Source: Virgibacillus_N oceani_A (GTDB lineage Bacteria; Bacillota; Bacilli; Bacillales; Amphibacillaceae). Taken from it: a stretch of DNA of 64,000 bases. The position numbers and the translations under genes were made by a program. The stretch is from the NCBI GenBank assembly GCA_041521345.1, contig JBGOHB010000007.1; one strand, 5' to 3'. Below the pieces are notes generated by a model. That model was not told the DNA's origin. It made no database searches and saw nothing but the letters and a program-made list of their open reading frames with translations. Of the stretch, positions 34,199 to 43,777 are shown in pieces; within the stretch, counting starts at the first letter, position 1; each line of letters starts with the position of its first letter.

Positions 34199-35671
34199 CT
34201 AAAACCAATGTATTGGTTCAGGTTTTAAGTTATGGAAGATATGTTTCGTTTCTTGATATTCTTCCAAACCTAGTTTACCTAATTCACGGCCAATTCCTGA
34301 TTGTTTAAAGCCTCCCCAAGGCGCATGCGGGAAGTATAGGTTAAATTCATTGATCCAAACCGTTCCCATGCGCATTTTCGCAACACATCGTTCCGCTTTA
34401 GCAATGTCATTTGTCCAAACACCACCGGATAGACCATAGATAGAATCGTTGGCAAGATGAATAGCTTCTTCTTCTGTTCTAAATTTTTCTACCGTTATAA
34501 CTGGTCCGAATCCTTCATTTTGTACCACCTTCATTTCAGTCGAACAGTTTGTCAGAATCGTTGGCAGGTAGAAAAAGCCATGTTGCAGTGATGGGGCTTT
34601 CGGGCGTTTTCCCCCAGCTGCGATTGTAGCACCTTCCTTTATTCCTGCTTCTACGTAATTCTCAACTTTAATTAAGTGTTCCTCGGAAATAAGTGGTCCC
34701 ATTTGGGTATCTTCCTCGAAACCACTTCCCATTTTGATGTTTTCGACACGTTGTACAAGTGCATCAACAAAATCGTCATGAATGCTTTCTTCTACAATTA
34801 AACGTGTGCCTGCTGAACAAATTTGTCCAGCATGGAAAAATACAGCGTTTAATGCCTGATCAATTGCAGTGTCCAAATCAGCATCTGCAAATACTACATT
34901 TGGATTTTTCCCGCCAAGTTCAAGTGCTATTTTTTTCACATTCACACTTGAGGCCTGCATGATTTTTTTACCGGTTTGAATACCACCAGTAAAAGAAATT
35001 AAGTCAACGTCTGTATTCGATGAAAGCTCTGCACCTACTGTATCCCCAGCACCCAATACTAGGTTAGCAACACCTTTAGGCACACCGGCTTCTTCCAATA
35101 ATTCAAATACTTTCACATGTGTTAAAGGTGTAATTTCACTAGGTTTGATTACTAATGTATTCCCTGTTACTAATGCTGGAGCCAATTTCCATGATGCTTG
35201 TAACAATGGATAATTCCATGGTGTGATTTGACCACAAACACCAACAGGCTCTTTTACGACTTTACTTATGGAGTTTGGGATTGGTGAGTCAATGATCTCG
35301 CCACCGTCTTTATCCGCTATTTCCGCATAATAACGGAACACTCCAGCAATATCGTCCATATCTCCACGGCTTTCCTCCATTGTTTTTCCTGTATCTAATG
35401 TTTCCAATTGTGCTAGCTCTTCACGATCCCTTTCAATTAAGTCCGCGATTTTATGAACAATTTCCCCCCGATCAATTGCAGGGATTGTTGCCCATGCACC
35501 GTTATCAAATGCAACTCTTGCAGCAACGATTGCTTTTTTAGCATCTTCCTCATTTCCTTCTGCAGCAATCGCAATAACTTCCTGATTATAGGGGTTAATG
35601 ATTTCTCTCGTTTTATTGGAAATTGCTTCTATCCATTGCCCATTAATATATTGTTTTTTTATATCCAACAT
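34199..35671 (-). CDS. gbsA: Betaine aldehyde dehydrogenase GbsA
   Basis: This 490-residue NAD-dependent aldehyde dehydrogenase should convert betaine aldehyde to the osmoprotectant glycine betaine. It shows the oxyanion motif QITPWNYPLLQASWK, the glutamate motif LELGGKNPNVV, the catalytic cysteine in HAGQICSAGTRL and the C-terminal PHAPWGGFKQSGIGRELG. Length equals B. subtilis GbsA. It is first in the gbsAB operon, with a sigma-A promoter overlapped by two palindromes. Other aldehyde dehydrogenases share these motifs, but the coupling to the type III dehydrogenase and GbsR makes the assignment strong. Confidence 0.92.
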   Translation of the reverse strand: MLDIKKQYINGQWIEAISNKTREIINPYNQEVIAIAAEGNEEDAKKAIVAARVAFDNGAWATIPAIDRGEIVHKIADLIERDREELAQLETLDTGKTMEESRGDMDDIAGVFRYYAEIADKDGGEIIDSPIPNSISKVVKEPVGVCGQITPWNYPLLQASWKLAPALVTGNTLVIKPSEITPLTHVKVFELLEEAGVPKGVANLVLGAGDTVGAELSSNTDVDLISFTGGIQTGKKIMQASSVNVKKIALELGGKNPNVVFADADLDTAIDQALNAVFFHAGQICSAGTRLIVEESIHDDFVDALVQRVENIKMGSGFEEDTQMGPLISEEHLIKVENYVEAGIKEGATIAAGGKRPKAPSLQHGFFYLPTILTNCSTEMKVVQNEGFGPVITVEKFRTEEEAIHLANDSIYGLSGGVWTNDIAKAERCVAKMRMGTVWINEFNLYFPHAPWGGFKQSGIGRELGKLGLEEYQETKHIFHNLKPEPIHWF

Positions 35672-35700
35672 AATCCCTCCTCTTAACTTAAATTAAATTT

Positions 35701-35763
35701 GTTAAGAAAACACTTAACGTTCCAAACAAAGTTAAATTTAACATGCAGTATCCTTTTTGTCAA
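35701..35763 (-). promoter_or_regulatory. gbsA promoter with two palindromic candidate GbsR operators
   Basis: On the minus strand TTGACA (35763-35758) and TAAATT (35740-35735) are spaced by 17 bases, with a TG extension before the -10. The perfect palindrome GTTAAATTTAAC (35731-35742) covers the -10. A second one, GTTAAG and CTTAAC separated by six bases (35701-35718), lies just downstream of the expected start site. This layout fits a repressor that blocks both initiation and elongation, as reported for GbsR in B. subtilis. Confidence 0.6.
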
Positions 35764-36113
35764 AAAGAGGTTTTTATTTTAATTTTTCTCTAGAAAATAA
35801 TCATTTTTTTATATAATAATGTAGCTTTTCGATAAGCAATTCAGTATACATGTTTTTTTCCATAAATATCTACGATCCTCATTTGACGATAACATTTACT
35901 TACGTTATGGTGTAAAAGTATAAAGTATGTTAATAACATTAAATTTTTATTTAATAATATTAACAAAAATACTTTCCATGGAGCATCGCTATATACTTCC
36001 AGTTAATGGTCCTTGTATTGAAGGGGGTGAATTAGGTTTTGAATCTTAGTGCACAGCAATACAATCAGACCATAAATAAATCCTTTTCACGTATAAGAAA
36101 AGGGGGGTAGAAA

Positions 36114-36872
36114 ATGGCTAAATGTATAATCAATGAACAAGCATATGACATTGATGGAATACTCTTTGATAAAGACGGAACGCTTATTGAATTTAGCTCG
36201 TTATGGGTTACTTGGGCAGAGAAATTTATCCTGAGCATTATGTCTAAAGCCAAATTACCTGAAAAGGATCAACACAGATTAGCAGATGCCATTGGATTTC
36301 AATTTGATCAGGGGAAATGGGACCCAAAAGGTCCATTATGTATTGGTTCCTTAGATGAGCTGATCACCATTGGCGCATTACATTTATACCAAAATGGTTT
36401 TGCGTGGAATGAAAGCTTGGAGATAGTAACAAATGCACAGATGAAAGTTGACCAATTAAAAGAGTGGAAGAAAACGATCAATCCAGTTAGTGGTTTACGA
36501 ACTTTTTTGCAGAAAGCAGACAGTCACTACCTGAAGCTTGGCGTGGTGACTTCCGATAATCAGCAACAAGCATTAAGTCACCTGCAGGAACTGGAAATTG
36601 ATTCCTATTTTAATAGTGTTATTGGACATGACCAAGTAATGCAAGGTAAACCATTTCCAGATATGGTGTACAAAGCTTGCAAGGATATGATGATTGAGCC
36701 AGAACGTGCAATCATCATAGGCGATTCGAACGGCGATATGATACTTGGAATGAAAAGTAATACTGTCGCAAGTATTGGCATCGCTGCAGAGTCAAGTTCA
36801 GAAACAGATCATTTAACTAACGCTGATCATGTTATTCATAACTATGATTCTATTACATTTGAAGAAAAATAA
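36114..36872 (+). CDS. HAD-superfamily phosphatase (HAD-IA) in the gbs locus
   Basis: This 252-residue cytoplasmic protein has all HAD motifs: GILFDKDGTLIEF (nucleophile Asp19, acid Asp21), LGVVTSDNQQQAL, the lysine in MQGKPFPDMV and IIIGDSNGDMILG. The alpha-helical cap lies between residues 25 and 115, as in phosphoglycolate-phosphatase-like members. DKDGT rather than DWAGT argues for a phosphatase and against a phosphonatase. The ABC importer genes begin 19 bases after its stop, so importer and phosphatase are co-transcribed. It is divergent from gbsA and followed further on by gbsR. A role in dephosphorylating the imported compound, perhaps choline phosphate, is my inference. Confidence 0.85.
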   Translation: MAKCIINEQAYDIDGILFDKDGTLIEFSSLWVTWAEKFILSIMSKAKLPEKDQHRLADAIGFQFDQGKWDPKGPLCIGSLDELITIGALHLYQNGFAWNESLEIVTNAQMKVDQLKEWKKTINPVSGLRTFLQKADSHYLKLGVVTSDNQQQALSHLQELEIDSYFNSVIGHDQVMQGKPFPDMVYKACKDMMIEPERAIIIGDSNGDMILGMKSNTVASIGIAAESSSETDHLTNADHVIHNYDSITFEEK

Positions 36873-36891
36873 AAAAGGGGTTTTTATTGTA

Positions 36892-37908
36892 ATGAAGAAA
36901 TTTTTATTTGTACTATTTATCCTAACGATATCTATTACGTTAGCTGCCTGCGGCGATAGTTCAGGTACTGATGAAAGCAGTTCAGACGACTCGAATAAAG
37001 AAATTGATGTCTATTCACATAATGATTCAGAAGAGATGCAAGATTTTGTAGCAGATTTACAAGCAGAAACAGGAATTGATGTGAACGTGTTACGTCTTTC
37101 CAGTGGAGAAGGCTGGAGCAGGATTGACTCTGAAGCACCAGACTTTGGTGCTGATATGCAATGGGGTATGTTACACAGTATTGCTTTAAGAGCTGAAAAG
37201 GAAGATTATTTGGAGCCATATGAATCTCCAACATGGGACGATGTTCCAGACCATTTTAAAGATGAGGAAGGAAAATGGTATGGCTGGTCTTACTGGTTTA
37301 ACTTATTAGCTGTTAACGAAGAAATTGTTGAAGATAAAGGGCTGGATGTTCCGGAGTCATGGGAGGATTTACTCGACCCGCAATATAAGGGAGAAATTGT
37401 TCTGCCAGATCCAGGCACTTCAGGTACATCTTATTTATTTATGTCCGCTATTATGCAAATTATGGGTGAAGAAGAAGGTTGGGAATACCTGGAGCAACTT
37501 GATAATAATGTTGGACAATACACAAAATCTGGTGACGCACCAGCACAAATGGTTTCCCAAGGTGAATATGCAATCGGGATTACATGGGACCAAGCCGTAT
37601 ACAACCGTATTGATGAAGGGTACCCACTAAAAGCCGTTTATCCTTCAGAAGGGGTTGGATATGACCTTGATGTTATTTGGATGTTCAAAGATACGGAAAA
37701 CCGTGAAACAGTAGAAGAAGTAATTGATTTTATTGGATCAGAAAAAGGTATGGAAAGTTCTGCTCAACATCGTTCCATGGTAACGAAACCAGATATCGAA
37801 GGAACGGTTGATGGAATTGAAGAACATTTAATTGATTATGATGCAGAGTGGGCAGAAGAGAACCGTGACCGACTCATGAGTGAATGGCGTGAGAGATTTT
37901 CTGACTAA
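36892..37908 (+). CDS. ABC transporter substrate-binding lipoprotein, Fe(III)/AEP-type (SBP family 1/6)
   Basis: This 338-residue lipoprotein has the lipobox LAAC (Cys20) and an acidic serine-rich linker. The fold is that of FbpA/PotD/PhnS-like binding proteins, with EIDVYSHNDSEEMQDF at the start, GWSYWFNLLAVNEE and the hinge-region motif WEDLLDPQYKGEIVLPDPG. The start chosen is ATG 36892 after AAGGGG; the longer frame overlaps the HAD gene. Relatives bind ferric iron, polyamines, thiamine, 2-aminoethylphosphonate or sugar phosphates. The clustering with a HAD phosphatase and gbsABR makes a phosphorylated organic ligand more likely than iron, but this is inference. Confidence 0.85.
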   Translation: MKKFLFVLFILTISITLAACGDSSGTDESSSDDSNKEIDVYSHNDSEEMQDFVADLQAETGIDVNVLRLSSGEGWSRIDSEAPDFGADMQWGMLHSIALRAEKEDYLEPYESPTWDDVPDHFKDEEGKWYGWSYWFNLLAVNEEIVEDKGLDVPESWEDLLDPQYKGEIVLPDPGTSGTSYLFMSAIMQIMGEEEGWEYLEQLDNNVGQYTKSGDAPAQMVSQGEYAIGITWDQAVYNRIDEGYPLKAVYPSEGVGYDLDVIWMFKDTENRETVEEVIDFIGSEKGMESSAQHRSMVTKPDIEGTVDGIEEHLIDYDAEWAEENRDRLMSEWRERFSD

Positions 37909-37920
37909 GGAGGTATAATT

Positions 37921-39603
37921 TTGGAATCTATGCAACCTTCCAATATTCAGCCAAAACCGTCTCTATCAACATGGAGACGGTTCTGGGCTGAACCATGGTT
38001 TGCTATTTTAACCATTATATTAGCACTCGCAATTTTATTATTTATTGTTGCTCCAGTTTTTGCGGTACTATTAAAAAGTATTGGTATTGGAAGCGGCAGC
38101 TTAACCCTGGACTATTATAAAGCGTTCTTTCAAAGATCTTATTATTTAGAAGCACTTTACAATAGCGTCCTATCTTCAGCGATTACAACATTAATTGTTG
38201 TAACGATTAGTATCATCGTCTCTATGTATGTAACAAGATCGAATAGTATCTTTGCAAAATCTTATAGAGGTATTGCTTTATTACCACTTGTCGCCCCTCC
38301 ATTTATTTTTTCACTAGCTTTAATTATATTATTTGGCAGAAGTGGTGTTGTCACAAACTTCTTTGGTGATCTATTTGGAACGGAATTTAGTATTTATGGT
38401 TTTTGGGGAGTAGTACTAGCGCAAATTATTGGTTATTTTCCAATCGGCTTTATGCTAGTCGAAAGTACATTTCGTAATATGAATGCAAATTTGGAACACG
38501 CCTCACAAGACTTGGGTGCCAACCAATGGAAAACACTTGGTGGTATTACCTTGCCACTGGCAAAATCAGGCATTATTAAAGCCGGCTTACTTGTGTTTGT
38601 TATGGCACTTGCTGACTTCTCGAATCCGCTTATTATTGGCGGCGGGGAAAATTTCCTCGCTTCTGAAGCTTATTTGTTAGTAGTAGGCCAGCAAAATTTA
38701 GAACAAGCAGCTGTGCTCGGTGTATTCTTAATTCTACCAAGTTTACTTATCTTTATCTTCCAAACTTACATTTTGAAGGATAATGACTTAGCAACGATTA
38801 GTGGGGATTCTGGAATTGCAAATGTTCCATTGTCTAAACCGGTTAAAGCGTTTGCTGGAACGGTCAGCACCATTTTCTCCGGATTCATCTTATTAATGTT
38901 TGTTATGGTAGTTCTCGGTGCATTTGTGCAAATTATCGGGGTTAATAATACATTTACACTTAACCACTTTAATAACCAGACTGGCTGGGACTCATTATAT
39001 AACAGTTTAATCGTGGCCTTTGTTAGTGCATTATTGGCAGCTGGTTTAGGGATATTGCAAGGGTTTTTATTTGCTCGAAAAGTCGTCCCAGGAAAAAAAT
39101 TGCTGGAATTCCTAACCTTATTCGGACTAGCTGTTCCTGGTACTGTAATGGGGATTGGCTATGTTTTGATTTTCAACGGGCCGCCATTTTTCCTTACGGG
39201 TACGGTTATACTGCTCGTCTTAAATATGACATTTAGAAAAATCGGGGTTGGTTTGGAAGCAGCAATCAGTAAAATGCATCAAATTGACACGTCTATGGAA
39301 GAGGCCTCCAATGACCTTGGTGCAGGACCGTATAAAACATTTGGAAAAATCGTCGTACCATTATTAACACCAGCGTTTGTTGCAGGCTTTGTGTATGCAT
39401 TTATGACAGCGATGGTATCTATTAGTTCTGTAGTCTTTTTAATCTCACCAGGAACGAATCTGGTTGCCGTTTATATTTTAAGTCTTGCAGAACAAGGAAA
39501 AGTTGGCTTAGCCTCAGCAATGTCATTTATTATGATCGTCATTGTATTAATGTGTTTAGTATTACTGAAAATCATCGAACGAAGAAGTGGAGTTCGAATT
39601 TAA
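37921..39603 (+). CDS. ABC transporter permease, fused two-domain (FbpB/PhnU-V-like)
   Basis: This 560-residue membrane protein has twelve hydrophobic segments in two halves, each with a binding-protein-dependent permease domain. The ATPase-contact (EAA) loops are visible as ASQDLGANQWKTLGGITLP in the first half and EASNDLGAGPYKTFGKIVVP in the second. Such fused permeases are typical of Fe(III), AEP and sugar-phosphate importers of this class. The start is TTG 37921, six bases after AAGGAGGT, 12 bases beyond the binding-protein gene, indicating tight co-translation. Confidence 0.88.
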   Translation: MESMQPSNIQPKPSLSTWRRFWAEPWFAILTIILALAILLFIVAPVFAVLLKSIGIGSGSLTLDYYKAFFQRSYYLEALYNSVLSSAITTLIVVTISIIVSMYVTRSNSIFAKSYRGIALLPLVAPPFIFSLALIILFGRSGVVTNFFGDLFGTEFSIYGFWGVVLAQIIGYFPIGFMLVESTFRNMNANLEHASQDLGANQWKTLGGITLPLAKSGIIKAGLLVFVMALADFSNPLIIGGGENFLASEAYLLVVGQQNLEQAAVLGVFLILPSLLIFIFQTYILKDNDLATISGDSGIANVPLSKPVKAFAGTVSTIFSGFILLMFVMVVLGAFVQIIGVNNTFTLNHFNNQTGWDSLYNSLIVAFVSALLAAGLGILQGFLFARKVVPGKKLLEFLTLFGLAVPGTVMGIGYVLIFNGPPFFLTGTVILLVLNMTFRKIGVGLEAAISKMHQIDTSMEEASNDLGAGPYKTFGKIVVPLLTPAFVAGFVYAFMTAMVSISSVVFLISPGTNLVAVYILSLAEQGKVGLASAMSFIMIVIVLMCLVLLKIIERRSGVRI

Positions 39604-39639
39604 CGTCACGACAGATAGTAGAATGAGGAGGATTGCTAC

Positions 39640-40698
39640 GTGGCAACAGAACAATTTTTAGAGTTAAAAAATTTATATAAGTACTTTGATGATGTCAAGG
39701 CAGTCGATGATATATCCATCTCCATTAATGCAGGGGAACTAGTATCATTTATAGGACCAAGTGGTTGTGGAAAAACAACATTGCTGCGAATCATCGGCGG
39801 ATTCCATGATCAAGATCATGGGGAAATTATACTGGATGGGGAGCGGGTTGATACGTTGCCACCAGAAAAACGAGCAACAGGCATGGTTTTTCAAAATTAT
39901 GCCTTGTTCCCACATATGACAGTATACAATAATGTCGCATATGGATTGAAACAAAAAAAAATTAAAAAGAACCGTCATGAACTCATTATGAACGCTTTAG
40001 AACAAGTTGAATTGGAAGGCTATGCTGATCGAAAACCTGGGGAGCTAAGTGGTGGCCAACAGCAACGCGTCGCGATTGCACGTTGTCTAGTATTAGAACC
40101 AAAAGTACTATTATTAGACGAACCATTATCTAATCTGGATGCTAATTTACGTATGGTGTTACGTGAAGAAATTCGTAAAATTAAAGATAAACTTAATCTA
40201 ACAGTTATTTTCGTAACACATGATCAGGAAGAAGCTTTAAGTATTTCGGATCGTATTGCAGTATTAAAAGACGGTTCTATACAACAATTAGATAAACCAG
40301 ATGTGATTTATAACTATCCAAAAAATGAATTTGTATCGACCTTCGTTGGAAATGCAAATTTCTTAACTGGTAGCATATCACGAGAAGAGAATAAAACTTT
40401 TTTTGACACAGATATCATCCGTTTTCCAGTTGATGACGCTGTTAAAGTTAATAAGAATGAGCAATTCACTGTACTCATTCGACCAGAACAAATTACAATA
40501 AATAAGGAAAGCCCTATTCAGGGTACGTTAACCAATGTGGTTTATAATGGAAATTTTGCACGTTATTTCATTAGTATTGGTGAACAAGAAGTAATGGTGG
40601 ATGAATTCAATCCACGCGATGCAAAGCAATATCAAAAAGGTGATCAGATTGGGCTGGAACTGCCAAAGAATCCACATTTCATTGACCCATCTAAATAA
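39640..40698 (+). CDS. ABC transporter ATP-binding protein with TOBE domain
   Basis: This 352-residue ATPase energises the importer. Walker A is GPSGCGKTT (39-47), the signature LSGGQQQR (136-143), Walker B VLLLDEP (156-162) and the switch histidine lies in FVTHDQEEA. Residues from about 240 form a TOBE-type regulatory domain. The start is GTG 39640 with GAGGAGG upstream. It follows the permease after 36 bases and completes a three-gene importer. The domain layout is that of FbpC/PotA/PhnT proteins and does not itself reveal the substrate. Confidence 0.92.
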   Translation: MATEQFLELKNLYKYFDDVKAVDDISISINAGELVSFIGPSGCGKTTLLRIIGGFHDQDHGEIILDGERVDTLPPEKRATGMVFQNYALFPHMTVYNNVAYGLKQKKIKKNRHELIMNALEQVELEGYADRKPGELSGGQQQRVAIARCLVLEPKVLLLDEPLSNLDANLRMVLREEIRKIKDKLNLTVIFVTHDQEEALSISDRIAVLKDGSIQQLDKPDVIYNYPKNEFVSTFVGNANFLTGSISREENKTFFDTDIIRFPVDDAVKVNKNEQFTVLIRPEQITINKESPIQGTLTNVVYNGNFARYFISIGEQEVMVDEFNPRDAKQYQKGDQIGLELPKNPHFIDPSK

Positions 40699-40980
40699 CA
40701 AGGAATAGGATAGGGAATTTTCGTAGTAAAGCTTAGAGACTAAATTATTAAGTAGTATTTTTAGCTGTGCTGTCAATTCTTTTATACTAAAATAAATGAA
40801 AAAAGGATTTTAAGGACTTTTGTCTAAATAGTTATAGAGGAGCATATTGAAATGAACGACCTTTGTTTACTGAACGATGTCATTTAGGTGATATTTTTTA
40901 ATCACATCGGTCAAAATCATTACCATCCTTATAACAGGTATAAAGTGATGTTAAACTTATAAAAAGCGCGGTGAAATGGT

Positions 40981-41538
40981 ATGGAGTCAAATGAAAAAGC
41001 AAAGGAAAAATTGGAAAACGCGAAAGACACTGTAGTTGGCGCAATTTCCGAGACAATGGATTTATATGGCGTCACCCCATCGGCAGGAAAATTATATGCT
41101 ACGATGTTATTTGATGATCACATGACCTTAGATGAAATGCGCGAACAACTTAACATGAGTAAACCAAGTATGAGTACAAGCGTGCGCAAACTTCAAGAAA
41201 TTGAAATGGTGAAAAAAAAATATTTGCGTGGTTCAAGAAAACATGCGTACGCTGCGGAGAAAAATTTTTTTCATTCATTTATGGCCTTCTACTGCCAAAT
41301 GTGGGATCGCGAAGTAAAAATGAACATGGAAGCAATCAAAGAGGCTGAAGTGGAATTACTGGAAATTGCAAATGATGATTCTATTGCTGAGGAAATTCGC
41401 GAAGAAGCAAATGCACATTATGTCATGCTTGATCGGTCGAAAATATACTATAGATGGTTAGAAAGACTGGTATCCAGCATTCGATCAGAAGAAATTTTCG
41501 AATTCTTACCTAAAGATCCGCCAAACTCTACTAATTAA
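40981..41538 (+). CDS. gbsR: GbsR-type (MarR-like) choline-responsive regulator
   Basis: This 185-residue regulator has a winged helix with YGVTPSAGKLYATMLFDDHM, LDEMREQLNMSKPSMSTSVR and KLQEIEMVKKKYLRGSRKHA, then a long helical C terminus. This is the pattern of GbsR/OpcR proteins, which repress choline uptake and oxidation genes and release them when choline is bound. It lies downstream of the ABC importer with a 282-base gap, so it probably has its own promoter. Its likely targets are the palindromes at the gbsA promoter 5 kb away and perhaps the divergent HAD-ABC promoter. Confidence 0.88.
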   Translation: MESNEKAKEKLENAKDTVVGAISETMDLYGVTPSAGKLYATMLFDDHMTLDEMREQLNMSKPSMSTSVRKLQEIEMVKKKYLRGSRKHAYAAEKNFFHSFMAFYCQMWDREVKMNMEAIKEAEVELLEIANDDSIAEEIREEANAHYVMLDRSKIYYRWLERLVSSIRSEEIFEFLPKDPPNSTN

Positions 41539-41618
41539 TAAAACTGAAGTTCAAAGTCTGTCAGCATGCGGTGATCCGGGTGATAAACGAACTGAATCAA
41601 ATTTAGCATAGAATGTAC

Positions 41619-41656
41619 AATGGCAGACACCCCGTGATGGGGTGGCTGCCATTTTT
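41619..41656 (+). terminator. Terminator downstream of gbsR
   Basis: ATGGCAG and CACCCC pair with GGGGTG and CTGCCAT around GTGA, with one internal A-G mismatch, and are followed by TTTTT. It lies about 80 bases past the gbsR stop. Confidence 0.85.
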
Positions 41657-41805
41657 ACCTTATTTGCTATTTTCAGTAAAATGGTGAAGCAACACTGCAA
41701 AAAACGAATACTATAATTATATTCTTCCTAAATTATTCACAGAACGCTTATCGTTAAAGCACCTGCCGTCCATCAATTCAGCTCAATCGACAGGGATTTT
41801 AAATT

Positions 41806-43700
41806 ATCCGATAAAACCCTTTCAATCGAGTAGGAGGAGGTGACTAACCTCCGACCTCTCACACCACGGTACGTACGGATCCGTATACGGCGGTTTCATT
41901 TAAGTCCAACGCTTAGTTTGATATCTGCGATGTAAACTCTTGAGCCCTTGGGCAATCCAGTATTGATTGTCTAGTGCTTGGCTCAGAATTGGGCTTTTGG
42001 CTATCCGCCAATATGCTTTCCTCGTATTTGCCCATTCCCATGCTTTTCCTCTTTTAATTGCAAGTTTCATAAGATTTCTATACTTGGTTTTCACTTTCTT
42101 CCATTCTTTCCACCGTATCATCCGAAGTCTTCTTCGTATCCAACCTACCGAATATAGAAGGTGTTTCAGCTAACTGATAATATCCCAGCCAGCCTACCAG
42201 GTATTGATTTAATTTCTCAATCCTATCCTTCATGTTCATGGATCTCTTTCTGGAAGTTAGTTGTCAGATACGCTGTTTAAAGCGTTTGATACTCCCTGGA
42301 GAAATTCGTATTTTTAACTCTCCTTTGTGGAATATGAAAGAGAAACCGAGGAATTTCCGTTTCCACAGGCGGTCTACAGCACTTTTCTCTTCATTGACTT
42401 TCAGTTTTAGTTTCTTCTCGATAAAGTCTGTGATACTGTGCTTCACACGCTGACCAGCTCTTTTCGAGCGAACATAGATATTACAGTCGTCCGCATAACG
42501 GACGAATCGGAGACCTCTAGCTTCTAATTCCTTGTCCAACTCGTCTAAAACTATGTTGGATAGTAAAGGGCTTAGAGAACCGCCTTGAGGAGCTCCCTCT
42601 GTGTTCGGACGAACCAGACCATCTTCCTTAATACCTGCTTGCAAGTATCTGCGAATCAGGTTCAGTAGGTTGGGTTCGTGAATTCGCCTGCTTAGTGTCG
42701 CATGAGCCTATCGTGGTTCACTTTATCAAAGAATTTCTCTAAATCCATATCTATAACCCAGCGGTATCCTTGTTGGATATATCCTTTAGCTTCTCGCACC
42801 GCATCGTGTCCTCGTTTATTTGGACGAAAACCATAGCTGTGATCTGAGAATGTTGGGTCATATGATTCTGCGAGTACTTGTGCAATTGCTTGTTGGATGA
42901 ATCTGTCCAGCACGGTAGGGATGCCTAACTTCCTTTTCCCGCCGTTGGGTTTCGGGATTTCGACACGACTTACGGGTTGAGGCTGATAAGTTCCCTCTTG
43001 AATTTCTTCCCGCAGGCTAGTCCAGTGTTCCATAATATGCGCTCGTAAGTGTTTTACGGGCATTTCATCTACACCGTGACTCCCTTTATTACGTTCAACA
43101 CGCTTTAATGCAAGTATTAAGTATTCCCGTGATAGGATTCTCCCCAACATGATATCTAACTCCTGCGTGAATTGTCCGTCCCCCTTGTGTGGCAACAACT
43201 TTCAGCCCTTCTAATGTCCCCCGCGGGATTCACCGTTTCCTCCATTAGGAAGGTTATTATGTTTCTGCTTCATCAAGTGTTGCGTACGCAAAGTGACAAT
43301 TCTTCTTAAATGATTCAGCCCTTCCCGGATATTCTAGAAGTATCCAGTACTACAGCATCGGCTGACTTCTGATAGTTCAGCGAACATTTACATGCCCGGT
43401 TACGGCGTGTGCACCGCATTTCTATCAGACCTCCCAGGGTAAGCACACATTCTTCCTCTCCATGTCCCGACTTCATTTACCCGATGCACCCTTCGGCAGT
43501 AAGGACTTTGACTTGTTCAGCAGCCTCATCCAAGTGCACCTCAGCCTCCTATGAAGTTCGTGTTCCTAAGGGCGGAGATTTGCCGCTGACTTCCTTCAGA
43601 TTCTGGGTCGCCCCAGACACCCTTGTCTTAAGCTAATCGCTACTACTGCCTTCACGATTCGGGACTCGAACCCTATAGAATGTGTGCATGCCTGGCACAC
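41806..43700 (-). mobile_element. Group IIC intron with degenerate maturase gene
   Basis: On the minus strand the element starts with the group II 5' consensus GTGTG (GTGTGCCAGGCATGCACACA from 43700). It ends near 41806 after the domain V/VI region, with GAGAGGTCGGAGGTTAGTCA, CTCCTACTCGATTGAAAGGG and a final CGGAT. These ends match my memory of the Oceanobacillus iheyensis group IIC intron. The element is about 1.9 kb, with the reverse transcriptase gene inside domain IV. The 5' splice junction lies a few bases after the U tract of the phosphoesterase terminator, the usual class C target. The 3' end is approximate. Confidence 0.88.
41900..43150 (-). pseudogene. ltrA: Broken group II intron reverse transcriptase/maturase
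   Basis: All parts of a class C intron-encoded protein are present in order but not in one frame. From ATG 43150 (after AGGAGT) runs the finger/palm start with HGVDEMPVKHL, IPKPNGGKRKLGIPTVLDRF and DHSYGFRPNKRGHDAV. After a one-base deletion near 42705 follow EGAPQGGSLSPLLSNIVLDE and the active site VRYADDCNIY. An in-frame TGA at 42266-42264 replaces what should be an arginine codon. A second frameshift near 42150 leads into the maturase/C-terminal part MIRWKEWKKVKTKYRN and SQALDNQYWIAQGLKSLHRR. With one nonsense and two frameshifts it cannot make an active enzyme; the intron can move or splice only with help from another copy. Confidence 0.9.
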
Positions 43701-43701
43701 T

Positions 43702-43730
43702 GAAAAAGAGAGAGGAACGAATCCCTCTCT
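43702..43730 (-). terminator. Terminator of the phosphoesterase gene and intron target
   Basis: AGAGAGG and CCTCTCT form a stem. On the minus strand it is followed by CTTTTTCA and then directly by the intron GTGTG. It terminates the phosphoesterase transcript and marks the insertion site. Confidence 0.85.
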
Positions 43731-43777
43731 AGCTTCACTTTTTTTCGTGGTTAAAAGCTGTATTTGACTTTATTAAA

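Noticed and set aside
43684..43700. TGCCTGGCACAC as another repeat copy
   Set aside because: It is the 5' end of the group II intron and is explained by that element.
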